Positions 35,514 through 44,388 of a stretch of 64,000 nt of DNA are shown piece after piece. The notes beneath the pieces are model-generated. The model did not search any database. It was not told where the DNA came from and worked only from the letters and a program-made list of their open reading frames with translations. The stretch is taken from the NCBI GenBank assembly GCA_016931995.1, contig JAFGDS010000005.1:20212-84211 (forward strand), read 5' to 3'. The stretch's first letter is position 1, and every line of letters starts with the position of its first letter. The DNA is from Pirellulales bacterium (GTDB taxonomy: Bacteria; Planctomycetota; Planctomycetia; Pirellulales; Thermoguttaceae). A program made the translations under genes and the position numbers.

Positions 35514-36305
35514 ATGCCCCTAATCGAGCTCTCTGACGTCTGGAAAGTCTACGACCTCGGCGAGGTCCAGGTCGAGGCTCTGCGCGGCGTGTCGGTGTCG
35601 ATCGAGCGGGGCGAGTACGTGGCGCTGATGGGCCCCTCCGGCTCGGGCAAGTCCACGCTGATGAACACGCTGGGCTGTCTCGACCGACCCAGCCGCGGAA
35701 GCTATCTGCTCGACGGCGAGGAGGTCTGCGACATGTCGCTGGCCGCCCGGGCGAGGCTGCGCAACCGGCGGATCGGCTTCGTCTTCCAGAACTTCAACCT
35801 TTTGGCCCGCACCAGCGCGCTGGAAAACGTCGAGTTGCCGCTGCTGTATTCCCGGGGCGTCTCCGCCCGGCAACGCCGCCGTCGCGCGGCCGAGATGCTC
35901 GAGAAGGTCGGGCTGGGCGATCGGATGGACCATCATCCCGGCCAGCTCTCCGGTGGCCAGCAGCAGCGCGTGGCCATCGCTCGGGCTCTCGTGAACGCCC
36001 CCTCCATCCTCATGGCCGACGAGCCCACCGGAAACCTCGATTCCCAGACCAGCCGCGAGGTAATCCAGATCCTTCGCGAGCTGAACACCCAGGCCGCCAT
36101 CACGATCATCCTGGTAACCCACGACCAAGCCATCGGCCGCCACGCCCGGCGGACGCTCGTCCTGCGCGACGGGACGATCGTCGAGGACACGGCGGACTTC
36201 GCCCGGGCGCTGGCCGCGCTGCATGCCGAGGGCGATGGGGACGGGGAAGCCCACGTGGTGCCGCCACCCCACCTGCCGGTCGGGCAGGTGCAACAGCCGC
36301 GTTGA
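35514..36305 (+). CDS. MacB/LolD-type ABC ATP-binding protein
   Basis: 263-residue ATPase. Walker A is MGPSGSGKSTLM, the Q-loop is FVFQNFNLLARTSALENV, the signature is LSGGQQQRVAIARAL, Walker B is SILMADEPTGNLD, and the switch is VTHD. It pairs with the permease at 34104 to form an MacB equivalent. The C-terminal ~25 residues after the ATPase fold (GDGDGEAHVVPPPHLPVG) are low complexity. The ATG at 35514 has only a weak purine stretch upstream. Confidence 0.92.
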   Translation: MPLIELSDVWKVYDLGEVQVEALRGVSVSIERGEYVALMGPSGSGKSTLMNTLGCLDRPSRGSYLLDGEEVCDMSLAARARLRNRRIGFVFQNFNLLARTSALENVELPLLYSRGVSARQRRRRAAEMLEKVGLGDRMDHHPGQLSGGQQQRVAIARALVNAPSILMADEPTGNLDSQTSREVIQILRELNTQAAITIILVTHDQAIGRHARRTLVLRDGTIVEDTADFARALAALHAEGDGDGEAHVVPPPHLPVGQVQQPR

Positions 36306-36426
36306 CTTTAACGGTTGCGGGGATTCCGCGGACCGTATCGGTCGAAACGGCCGGTCGAGGCGGCGCGTGCCGTTTCTGCCGTTTGTAGGGCACTTTTCCA
36401 GGTCCGATCGTGCCGAATACACCAGT

Positions 36427-38394
36427 ATGACTGGTTGTAACCGCGCGCTGGGTCGTATCGTATTGTGGGGTTGGCTGGCCCTTGCGGCCGCGCTGGCCGC
36501 GCCGGCGGCCGAGCCCTGGCACGTCATCCTGCCCGAGCAGCGGAACATGGAGATCCGCGATCCCGCGCGGATCACGCCCGTGCGCCTGCCGCCACTACCC
36601 ACTCCGCCGACCGTCTCCGAACTCCAGCCGCCGGACGCCGCGGCCGTGTGGAACCTCTCGCTGGACGAAGCCATCCGGATCGGCCTGGCCAATTCCGAGG
36701 TGATCCGCGTGTTGGGCGGCTCGAGCGGCCGGACGATCTACGACCCGGCGGTCACGAACACGCAGATCGACCAGGCCCGGGGCACGTTCGACCCCAACCT
36801 GGAACTCGACAACAACTTCTACCGCGGCGAGACGCCCAGCGAGGCGCTCGACCCGACCGACCCTTCGGGCGTGCGGATCGGCGGGATTGGCACGAACGAC
36901 TATGCGATGCGGATGGGCATGTCGAAGCGAGGGCCCACCGGCGCCACGGCCGGCGTCCACGTCAACGCCAACCCGCGGCAATACAACGTGCCTGGCTTCC
37001 CGCTTAATCCGCGCTCGCCCTCGTCGGTCGACTTGAGCCTGACGCAGCCGCTCTTGCGGGGCGGCGGCTGGGCGGCTAACCTCGCGCCGATCGAGATCGC
37101 CCGGATCGACACCGAGCGGTCGTTTTTCCAGATGAAGGACGCCGTGCAGGAGATGGTCCGCGGCGTGATCCAGGGCTACTGGGCCCTGGTGGCCGCGAGG
37201 ACGGACGTTTGGGCCCGTCAACAACAAGTCAAACAAACCACCGAAGCTTTGAAGTACGCCCAAGCGCGGCTTCAGACGGGCTCGGCCAACCTGCAGGACG
37301 TGGCCCAGGCCAGCTCGGCCTTGGCCGACTTCCGCGCGGCCTTGATCACGGCCGAGGCGACCGTGCTGGTGCGCGAGGCGGCTTTGCGCAACATCCTCGG
37401 GCTGCCTCCGTCGGTGCCGTCGCGGATCGTGCCTGTTAGTCCGCCCTCGGCCGAGCGACTCGACGTAAGCTGGCCGTCGATCCTGGAGGTGGCTTCCGTG
37501 CGGCGACCCGATCTGGTCGAGCTGAAGCTCGTTCTGGAAGCCGACGAGCAGCGCCATCTGCTGCGACGCAATGAGGCCCTGCCGCGGGTGGACGCCGTGG
37601 CGCTGTACCGCTGGAACGGACTGGAGGGCCGCACGCCCGACCGCGAACTGATCGCGACCCGACCGGGCGAGTTCACCGAATGGCAGTTGGGCGTGAATTT
37701 CTCCGTGCCGCTGGGCTTGCGGGCGCCGCGGGCGGCGCTGCGTCAGCAGGAGCTGGTCATCCGGCGGGATCGGGCCAACATCGATCAGGGACTGCATAAC
37801 GCCGCGCACCGGCTGGCCGACAACTACCGCAACCTTGCCCAATACTACGATCAGTATCGGGCGTACCAGGAGAGCCGCGCCGCGTCGCAGGTGAACCTGG
37901 ACATGCAGACGGCCGTGTACTCGGTCGGCCAGGCCCGCCAAGGCGAACAGGCCATCTTCCTCAACGTGCTTCAGGCGATCACCTCCTGGGGCAACGCGGT
38001 CAGCGCCGAGGCCCAGGCCCTCACGGCGTACAACACGGAGCTGGCCAATCTGGAGCGCGAGTCGGGCATCATTCTCGAGGCGCACGGCGTCCGGTTCGTC
38101 GAGGAGCGCTACGCCTCGATCGGTCCGTTGGGTCGCCTGTTCGCCGAGCGGTGCTACCCTCGCGACTTCCACCCCTGTCCCAACGCACCGCGCTATTCCG
38201 ACTCGGGCCAGCCGGCCGAGAACGCGTTCAATCTGCAAGACCCTCTCGAGCCGATGCGGCAACCTCGGCAGGGCGGCGCAAGCCCTCCGCCGCAGGGCAG
38301 TCTCCCGCCGGCGCGAAGCGACATCGAGCTTCGCGTGCCCGAGCGGGTTCCTCCGCCCGCGCCGCTGCCCACGACGGAGCCGCCGGGGCGGTAG
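36427..38394 (+). CDS. TolC-family outer-membrane efflux protein
   Basis: 655 residues, longer than the usual 450-500. There is a signal sequence (to about residue 27), then a ~45-residue extension before the first OEP repeat (WNLSLDEAIRIGLANSEVIRV). A beta-strand region has GPTGATAGVHVNAN and TQPLLRGGGWAAN. The second repeat holds RPDLVELKLVLEA, WQLGVNFSVPLGLRAPRAAL and the final helix YSVGQARQGEQAIFLNVLQAI. The C-terminal ~60 residues are Pro-rich. It is the channel of the tripartite system at 32825-38394. The stop lies 10 bases from the end of a convergent gene. A Cys near the signal end (MTGC) is too early for a lipobox. Confidence 0.9.
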   Translation: MTGCNRALGRIVLWGWLALAAALAAPAAEPWHVILPEQRNMEIRDPARITPVRLPPLPTPPTVSELQPPDAAAVWNLSLDEAIRIGLANSEVIRVLGGSSGRTIYDPAVTNTQIDQARGTFDPNLELDNNFYRGETPSEALDPTDPSGVRIGGIGTNDYAMRMGMSKRGPTGATAGVHVNANPRQYNVPGFPLNPRSPSSVDLSLTQPLLRGGGWAANLAPIEIARIDTERSFFQMKDAVQEMVRGVIQGYWALVAARTDVWARQQQVKQTTEALKYAQARLQTGSANLQDVAQASSALADFRAALITAEATVLVREAALRNILGLPPSVPSRIVPVSPPSAERLDVSWPSILEVASVRRPDLVELKLVLEADEQRHLLRRNEALPRVDAVALYRWNGLEGRTPDRELIATRPGEFTEWQLGVNFSVPLGLRAPRAALRQQELVIRRDRANIDQGLHNAAHRLADNYRNLAQYYDQYRAYQESRAASQVNLDMQTAVYSVGQARQGEQAIFLNVLQAITSWGNAVSAEAQALTAYNTELANLERESGIILEAHGVRFVEERYASIGPLGRLFAERCYPRDFHPCPNAPRYSDSGQPAENAFNLQDPLEPMRQPRQGGASPPPQGSLPPARSDIELRVPERVPPPAPLPTTEPPGR

Positions 38395-38404
38395 GGCAGC
38401 GGGT

Positions 38405-40204
38405 TCAGACTTCTCTCTGCTTTACGGGAATCCCGGCAGAATCCTGAGCGAATGGATTTGTTGGCATCTGTTCGTCGTCTGGTCGCGTGGGTGGCGCGCC
38501 GGGCGGTGCCGGAAAGAATGGGTTCTGTGGAATCGATTCGCGCCGCGGCAACCTCGCCCAGTCAAGTTGTATGTGGATCTTGGCCTCAGGCTCTTGGAAC
38601 ACCGTGATCGGCCCGAGATCCAGCCGATAGGCGAATTGGCGGATATCTTGAACGCCGCTGACGACAAACTCCCACGTGTCGAAATCCGATCGGCTCGATG
38701 TTCCAATGACGCCGGTTGACCCGACCGCGCGAAAGATGTGATCGAGAATCGGATCACAATCGCTCTCGTACAGTATGCCCTCGACGGACACGGACACGCG
38801 TCCGGGACCTTTTCCGCTGTCGTTCATTGCCGCGAAGCGTTTGTCGCGATTCGCGGGTGGCTCGGGCGGTGGAGGCGCGCTCCAGCCGTAGGGAATCCAC
38901 GACGTAAAGCTTGGGGGAGGCGTTGAGGGAGGCTCCTTGCGGTTTTTTTCGGCAAAAGGAGCGAGAACGTCCACGCCGATCGCCGCGCGTACGTCGTCTG
39001 CTTGTGCGAGAAGACGCCTTTGAAGGTCGTCCGAACGAATCCGAAAGACCCCCTGGTTCAGCGTTAAAATCAAGCACCCCTCGTCCAAAACGTCCGTTGT
39101 GTACACCAGGACAAAATCGCAGCCGCGACCGCTAATTTTTTTCATGGGTATGCCCCAAAACGCGACGGCTCCCCACGAGCGGACGTCGCGCGCGGCGGAT
39201 GCCTGCTCGGGCGAATTCTGTGCGAACGCCTCTATTGCGTCCCAATTTGGCGGCGGTCCCTTGTATGTCTCAAGGTATTGATGGAAGATCTCTCCGAGAG
39301 TGTAGAGGGGTTTATATTGCTTCCGATAATGCTCCCGCGATTGCTCGATCCTCGGCGCGAGTGATTCCCGGTAGCCGTCGGCCAGCGAGGCCAAATCGTG
39401 GCACAGCTCCGGTCCGTCGGGCGCGTCCGGCAGCCAAGCGGCGACCCCGCGCATCCGCTCCGCGAATTCCGCAGTGGCCTGGTCCAGCGTCCGGCCATCG
39501 GGCAATCGCGCGGATGCGGCATCGGGCATGTGGTCCACCGTCTTGAGCATGCTCGAATACATCCTCGCGACCTCTGACCGCACCGATTCCAGAGCGTTCT
39601 CGTCCCGGGCCGATTCGAGCCGCGCGGGCATCTGGGTCAACTGCACGGAAAGGTCGTCTCGCATCTCCTCCGGTGTTCGCGAGTCGGGCCGGACCGCGAA
39701 CACCAGACCCAGGAGCATCAGGGCTCCCACCGCCGCACCCGCGGCCACAGAGAGATTGTGCCGACAGGAGAAGACAACCCCTCCTGTTCCGACCAGGACA
39801 CACAACACGGCAACGGCCGTACTCGCCGGGCCAATAAGACCAACGAGCGGAAAGAGAATCAGCAAGATCACGCCGACGGTCGCGACGGCTATTCCACCTC
39901 CAAGGAACACCCCGTCATTGCCGTGCGTCTTCCGACCCCGGCGGTTCTTGCGACGGGGCGCGAGCGCGGGCCCGGCCGCCGTGAAGTCAAACCCCAAACC
40001 GTCGCTTCCGGCAGATGCGTCAGCCGCGGTTTCGCTAAATGGGATCTCGCTCGCCACAAGTGGCGTGGAGACATTGTTTTGCCCTGGGCGTTGTGTTGCT
40101 TCAAAGACGTGATTACAGCGTTTGCATCGAACCTTGCGACCCATCAACTCCTGACGAAGGGAATAGGACTGTTGACAATTCGGGCATTCGATTGACAGGT
40201 TCAT
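38405..40204 (-). CDS. MJ0042 zinc-ribbon membrane protein of unknown function
   Basis: 599 residues. The N-terminus is an MJ0042-type zinc ribbon (CPNCQQSYSLRQELMGRKVR then CKRC, residues 6-30), common in planctomycetes. Three or four hydrophobic segments lie at about 98-172 (GVFLGGGIAVATVGVILLIL and so on). The C-terminal ~420 residues are soluble, with helical stretches and a Pro-rich linker near residue 460 (PPSTPPPSFTSW). I recognise no domain in that part. The start at 40204 places the ribbon at the N-terminus; a start at 40219 would add five residues. Base composition is visibly less GC-rich than the neighbours. Convergent with the TolC gene, 10 bases apart. Confidence 0.8.
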   Translation of the reverse strand: MNLSIECPNCQQSYSLRQELMGRKVRCKRCNHVFEATQRPGQNNVSTPLVASEIPFSETAADASAGSDGLGFDFTAAGPALAPRRKNRRGRKTHGNDGVFLGGGIAVATVGVILLILFPLVGLIGPASTAVAVLCVLVGTGGVVFSCRHNLSVAAGAAVGALMLLGLVFAVRPDSRTPEEMRDDLSVQLTQMPARLESARDENALESVRSEVARMYSSMLKTVDHMPDAASARLPDGRTLDQATAEFAERMRGVAAWLPDAPDGPELCHDLASLADGYRESLAPRIEQSREHYRKQYKPLYTLGEIFHQYLETYKGPPPNWDAIEAFAQNSPEQASAARDVRSWGAVAFWGIPMKKISGRGCDFVLVYTTDVLDEGCLILTLNQGVFRIRSDDLQRRLLAQADDVRAAIGVDVLAPFAEKNRKEPPSTPPPSFTSWIPYGWSAPPPPEPPANRDKRFAAMNDSGKGPGRVSVSVEGILYESDCDPILDHIFRAVGSTGVIGTSSRSDFDTWEFVVSGVQDIRQFAYRLDLGPITVFQEPEAKIHIQLDWARLPRRESIPQNPFFPAPPGAPPTRPDDEQMPTNPFAQDSAGIPVKQREV

Positions 40205-40588
40205 GGCGACATTGACCAAGGGACAATGTTGTTGACGATCAAGCGTTCACACCGACATCGCTTTGGGCAGAATGTCCATGTTATCAAACTCGAATCGGAT
40301 CGTATCAGCCCCGCCTCTCGCCGTCAATCCACGCTGCCGGCACGGCAAGGCAACGACGGCGACAAATTGCCGAAAAGGGGTTTCACCACCGAGACACGGG
40401 CGGCAGGGAGGAGGCATGACGAGAGAAACGGACGAGACGAAGGCACCGCAGATGAATGCGGATCGACGCAGATGAGACGAAGGCAAAGGACGAGGAGCCA
40501 AGGTTGAGTCCGTCATTCCGAGTCCCGAGCCCCATCCGTGGTTCCCTCCAGTTCATCTCCTCCGTGGCACGCGGCCTGAGTCGGCGGG
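40205..40588. other. 384-base spacer, no gene seen
   Basis: Lies between two minus-strand genes. It contains AT-richer, purine-heavy text around 40430-40500 but no open frame with credible coding features and no clear palindrome. It probably holds the promoter of the zinc-ribbon gene at its left end. Confidence 0.5.
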
Positions 40589-40972
40589 CTAGGGCGTCGG
40601 CATTTGCGGCATGGGGATCTGGGGCATTTGCATCTGGGGCATGTTCTTCATCATGTCGCCCATCGCGCCGGTGGCCTTCTTCATCATGGCCTCGGTGAGG
40701 CGGCGGCTGGCCTTCTCGACTTGATCCTTGTACTTCTCGATCAGGGCCTTCTTCTCGGCGTCGGAAAGCTTCAGGGCGTCGAGGGCTTCGCCGGTCTTGG
40801 CCAGCTCGTCGGTGAGTTTCTTGATTTCCGCCTCCGACGCGCCGGCTTCGATCGCGTCGGCGGTCTTGTTCATGCCGGCGATCTGCTTCTCCAGCAGCGA
40901 CTCCGCCCGACTGCCGCAGCCGACCACCGCCGCGAGAGTCAACAACGCAAGGCCCAGACACGTCCGTTTCAT
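40589..40972 (-). CDS. Small lipoprotein, helical, Met-rich C-terminus
   Basis: 127 residues. The signal peptide ends in a lipobox (LAAVVGCGS, Cys19), so the mature protein is lipid-anchored. The body is a charged helix predicted to form a coiled coil (KKLTDELAKTGEALDALKL, KKALIEKYKDQVEKASRRL). The end is a Met/Pro/Gln repeat (MPQMQMPQIPMPQMP). The Met-rich tail could bind Cu(I), but this is speculation. A Shine-Dalgarno (GAAAGGAG) stands before the ATG. No functional family recognised. Confidence 0.8.
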   Translation of the reverse strand: MKRTCLGLALLTLAAVVGCGSRAESLLEKQIAGMNKTADAIEAGASEAEIKKLTDELAKTGEALDALKLSDAEKKALIEKYKDQVEKASRRLTEAMMKKATGAMGDMMKNMPQMQMPQIPMPQMPTP

Positions 40973-41074
40973 GGTTTTCTCCTTTCGAGAGGGATGTTCC
41001 GCGCATTGTACGACCGATCCGCTGGAAAGGCTATTCGCCCGGCCGGGAAAAATCTTGGGGCCCCGACACGCGGC

Positions 41075-43867
41075 CTACCGCGCGGGGACTGGCGGGTTCC
41101 AGGGCGCGTCGGGCGGAGGGAGGGGGGGCAGGCGGTCGAGGAGGAAGCCGATATCGGCGCCGTCGGCGGCGGTGCCGCGGGCCCAGTTTTCCACCGAATC
41201 GCTCAGGACGTAGTCGGAGGGCATCTGGTCGCTGGTGGGCCGGCCGGCCTCGGGCAGGCGGCGGAAGTCCACGCGTTCCCAACGCGAATAGCCCTCGTGT
41301 TCCGGCGCCCAGCGGGTTTGCCACGTCTCGAACTCGACGGTCTGACGCGGCTCGGCGCTCTCGACGTCCTCGAACGTCCAGAAGACGAAGAAGCCGTGAT
41401 AAAGGTTGCGGTCCCCGCTCCAATGAAACGACACTTCGTCGCGCAGGGCGTCGCGCCGGCCCGTCTGCTCGATGAGCGAGGCGTCGGGCTGGGCGATCAC
41501 GATGGTGTCGGCGCAGTCGACATAAAGGGGCAATTGGTAGCGGGCCTGGCGGCTGCCGTCCAAGCGGCACAATCCGCGCGCGACCGCGGCCGTGAGGTGC
41601 TTGAGGCTCAACTGGATGGTCTCGCCGGACGGCGGCGTTTGGTCGCCCCCGCGAGCCCAAAGGAGCCGTTCGCCGGTGGAGAGCAACCCGTTGGTCCAGG
41701 TCAGATGCACCGGCTGAAGCGGATCCGTATCGACCACGACGGCATCACCCCGGACAATGCAGTCGACCAGGTCGATCCTGGCGGCCGGGCCGGCCGTTGC
41801 CGCGGCAGCCAGCCCGGCGACGGCGCCGCCCGCCGGGGCGCGAACGCGGAGAAAAGACGTTTGCCGCGGGTAGGCGTCGCGGATGGTGAGCGAGCACTTT
41901 TCCAGGTGCAGCGACTCGCCCCGGCCGAGTTCCAGCAACGTCCAATGGTCGGCGGGCACGCCGCGAGGGATATCCAGCTCGAAGGCGACGTTGACCAGGC
42001 TCAGCTCGCTGCCCGTCAACGCGAGCATCGCGCGCGGGCACTTCACCGGATCCGGTTCGTCGGGCTGAAACACGACCACGGGGCGAAACCCTTGGGCGCC
42101 GCGGATGGTCAGCTTGGCGTTGGGGAGGGTCGTCGGTTTTTCGACGCGGTGGCCGCTGTAGCGGAGTTCGACGACGTCGCCTGGCGCGGCCGCGCCGAGC
42201 GCCGCGGCCAGACTCGGGAAGTGGCGACTTCCTCCGCGGGGAGCGCCCACAATGAGCACGCCGGTGGACGGGCCCGTCGGCGCCGCCTCGTCCGGCAGCG
42301 GCGCCGGGGGCAGCGCCAACGCCGACATCGCCGAGCCCAACGCGTCGGCATCGAGCGGCATGGGCCACACCGAGTCGTAGTCCAACGGCGAGAGAAGGCT
42401 GGATTGGCTTGGGCTGTTGCCGCCGACCGCGCCGGGCAAATCGCCAGGCGAGATGGCCGCGGGCGGCGTTGCCGGGCTCGGAGGATCGACCGCCGGGGCT
42501 GCCCCGTTGGCCGTCCCCTTTGGCGGCTCCGCGACGGCCGGGTTGGGCACGGCCGGCGCCGCGGGCTGCGCGACGGTCGAGTCGCCAGGCGGCTTCACGG
42601 ACTTCGCCGGCTCGGCGTCGGCCGCGCGATGCGCGGCCGGCTGCTTTGCCGGCGCGGCCAGCGCCGCGGGCTGCTCGCCTGGCGGCGCGGGCGCGGACCA
42701 AAGGAAATCCAAAAGCAGGACGATGCCCAGCAGGGCCGCCACGGACGCCATCCACGGAAGGTGCGGCTGGAGGAAGGACGCGCGCGGGCGCGCCGGCGCC
42801 GTCCAGACGTATCGGGCGGGGCCCACCTGGCGGAGCCCCAACTGGCTGGCCAGGTTTTGAAGCCGCTCGACGAGCTCCCCTGGCGTTTGGAAGCGGTCGG
42901 CCGGATTTTTAGCCAGCATTTTCTGAAGGATCGGGATCACCTCGACCGGCAGTTCGGGTCGGAGACGCCGCACGTCAGGCGGCTCGTCCCCTTGATGCTG
43001 GAGCAGCTTTTGCAGCACCGTCCCTTCCGGAAACGGCGGCTGGCCGACCAGCATGTAGAAGAACGTGCAGCCCAGCGAGTAGATATCGCTACGGACGTCG
43101 GCGCCGCGGGGATCCCGCGCCTGCTCGGGCGAAATGTAGTCGAACGTGCCCAGCGTCACCCCGCTGGCCGTCAGATCGCTGCTTCCGTTGTTCTCGTCGC
43201 GGACCCGCGCCAAACCCAGGTCGATCACCTTGGCGCGGCCGTCTTTCGTGACGAGGACGTTCGACGGCTTGATGTCGCGATGAACGACGTTGCGGCTGGC
43301 GGCATGGGCCAGCGCGTCGGCCACCTGGAGCGTGTAGACGATCGCCTCGCCCAACGGCAAGGGGCCGCGTTGCTCGACCAGCTTCCGGATGGTTGTCCCC
43401 TCGACAAACTCGAAGACGAGGTACGAGAGCCCGTTGTCCTCGCCCATGCCGTATACCCGGGCGAAGCTCTCGTGGTCCAGCCGGGCGGCGGAGCGGGCTT
43501 CGTTGCGGAATCGCTGGAGCGTTTCGGCGTCGGCGGTTTGTTCCCACGCAAGGACCTTCAGCGCCACGATCCGCGAAAGCTGCGGATCCAAGGCGCGGTA
43601 CACGTGGCCCATCCCCCCGCCACCGACGTACTCCACCACCTCATAGGGGCCCAGCCGCTCGCCCGGAGAAAACGGCCCGCGCTCGGCCTCGATGTCGAGG
43701 CATCCGGGGGGCGCGACGGGCGGCCGGTTCGAGATGATCGTTTCCTGGTCGTCGCGGAGCGGGAAGTGCCCATCCAGCCCCAGACTGGCCGAATCCGAGC
43801 CGGTGCCGCCCTGCGCGGGGAGCGACGGCTCGTCACCAGGTCGATCGCTGGAGAGTATCTCGCTCAT
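41075..43867 (-). CDS. Transmembrane Ser/Thr kinase with beta-helix-like outer domain
   Basis: 930 residues. A PknB-type kinase spans about 73-340: GGGGMGHVY, VALKVL (Lys104), HRDIKPSN, IDLGLAR in place of DFG (common in PknB relatives), and DYISPEQARD. One membrane helix (MASVAALLGIVLLLDFLW) is near 385-402, then an Ala/Pro-rich linker of ~130 residues. The C-terminal ~370 residues are periplasmic, repetitive and beta-rich (GGSRHFPSLAAALGAAAPGD, LTIRGAQGFRPVVVF), like a pectate-lyase-type right-handed beta-helix. A glycan-sensing role is plausible but unproven. The start at 43867 avoids an Arg-rich upstream stretch. A consensus-like promoter lies at 44052-44080. Confidence 0.88.
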   Translation of the reverse strand: MSEILSSDRPGDEPSLPAQGGTGSDSASLGLDGHFPLRDDQETIISNRPPVAPPGCLDIEAERGPFSPGERLGPYEVVEYVGGGGMGHVYRALDPQLSRIVALKVLAWEQTADAETLQRFRNEARSAARLDHESFARVYGMGEDNGLSYLVFEFVEGTTIRKLVEQRGPLPLGEAIVYTLQVADALAHAASRNVVHRDIKPSNVLVTKDGRAKVIDLGLARVRDENNGSSDLTASGVTLGTFDYISPEQARDPRGADVRSDIYSLGCTFFYMLVGQPPFPEGTVLQKLLQHQGDEPPDVRRLRPELPVEVIPILQKMLAKNPADRFQTPGELVERLQNLASQLGLRQVGPARYVWTAPARPRASFLQPHLPWMASVAALLGIVLLLDFLWSAPAPPGEQPAALAAPAKQPAAHRAADAEPAKSVKPPGDSTVAQPAAPAVPNPAVAEPPKGTANGAAPAVDPPSPATPPAAISPGDLPGAVGGNSPSQSSLLSPLDYDSVWPMPLDADALGSAMSALALPPAPLPDEAAPTGPSTGVLIVGAPRGGSRHFPSLAAALGAAAPGDVVELRYSGHRVEKPTTLPNAKLTIRGAQGFRPVVVFQPDEPDPVKCPRAMLALTGSELSLVNVAFELDIPRGVPADHWTLLELGRGESLHLEKCSLTIRDAYPRQTSFLRVRAPAGGAVAGLAAAATAGPAARIDLVDCIVRGDAVVVDTDPLQPVHLTWTNGLLSTGERLLWARGGDQTPPSGETIQLSLKHLTAAVARGLCRLDGSRQARYQLPLYVDCADTIVIAQPDASLIEQTGRRDALRDEVSFHWSGDRNLYHGFFVFWTFEDVESAEPRQTVEFETWQTRWAPEHEGYSRWERVDFRRLPEAGRPTSDQMPSDYVLSDSVENWARGTAADGADIGFLLDRLPPLPPPDAPWNPPVPAR

Positions 43868-44051
43868 GGACTCCTGGCTGCCTCCGCGCCGCGCGGGCGC
43901 GGCGGAACCCATTTCTCCGTCCCGCTGCCGTCGATCAAAAACGACGTACCCACCGGGCCGGCTTCCCATGGGCTCGGGGTACCGGGCGAACGCCCAACAA
44001 AAAGAGTATCCTCCCTGGCGCTCCCGGCTCGGAGTCAGGAGCTTATCTATG

Positions 44052-44080
44052 ATTATACTGCCGTTGGTCACGGCCTTCAA
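44052..44080 (-). promoter_or_regulatory. Sigma-70-like promoter for the transmembrane kinase
   Basis: On the minus strand, TTGAAG (44080-44075) is followed after 17 bases by TATAAT (44057-44052). The leader would be ~178 bases to the start at 43867. Confidence 0.55.
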
Positions 44081-44388
44081 TCCACGACATATCCCCCAGA
44101 AGAGTTGATTTTAGCCTGGCACTCGCTTTGCCGACCCGAGGGACTACTCTACAATGGGAGGGCAAGCTGCCGGTTCGGCGCACCACCGGGCGGACAAGGC
44201 GCTTGCCGAGTCGCCGGAGTGCCACTGGCTTTGCCAGTGCCGTGTGGCACATGGGTTCATGCACGGGCAGAGCCCGTGGCACACGGCGAAGGGGACAATC
44301 CCATTTTACCGACGCGAGAATGAGGACGGACCCCGTCCCCGAGCAGCATGTTCTGCCGTTGTCGTCGCTTTCGCAAGGAGTCTTGGCC
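44081..44388. other. Divergent spacer with variant family A pair
   Basis: 308 bases between the kinase promoter and the TIM-barrel gene. Family A units are at 44219-44240 (standard) and 44261-44282 (a variant, GCACGGGCAGAGCCCGTGGCAC). The two are no longer exact complements, suggesting the element is variable. No coding sequence seen. Confidence 0.7.
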
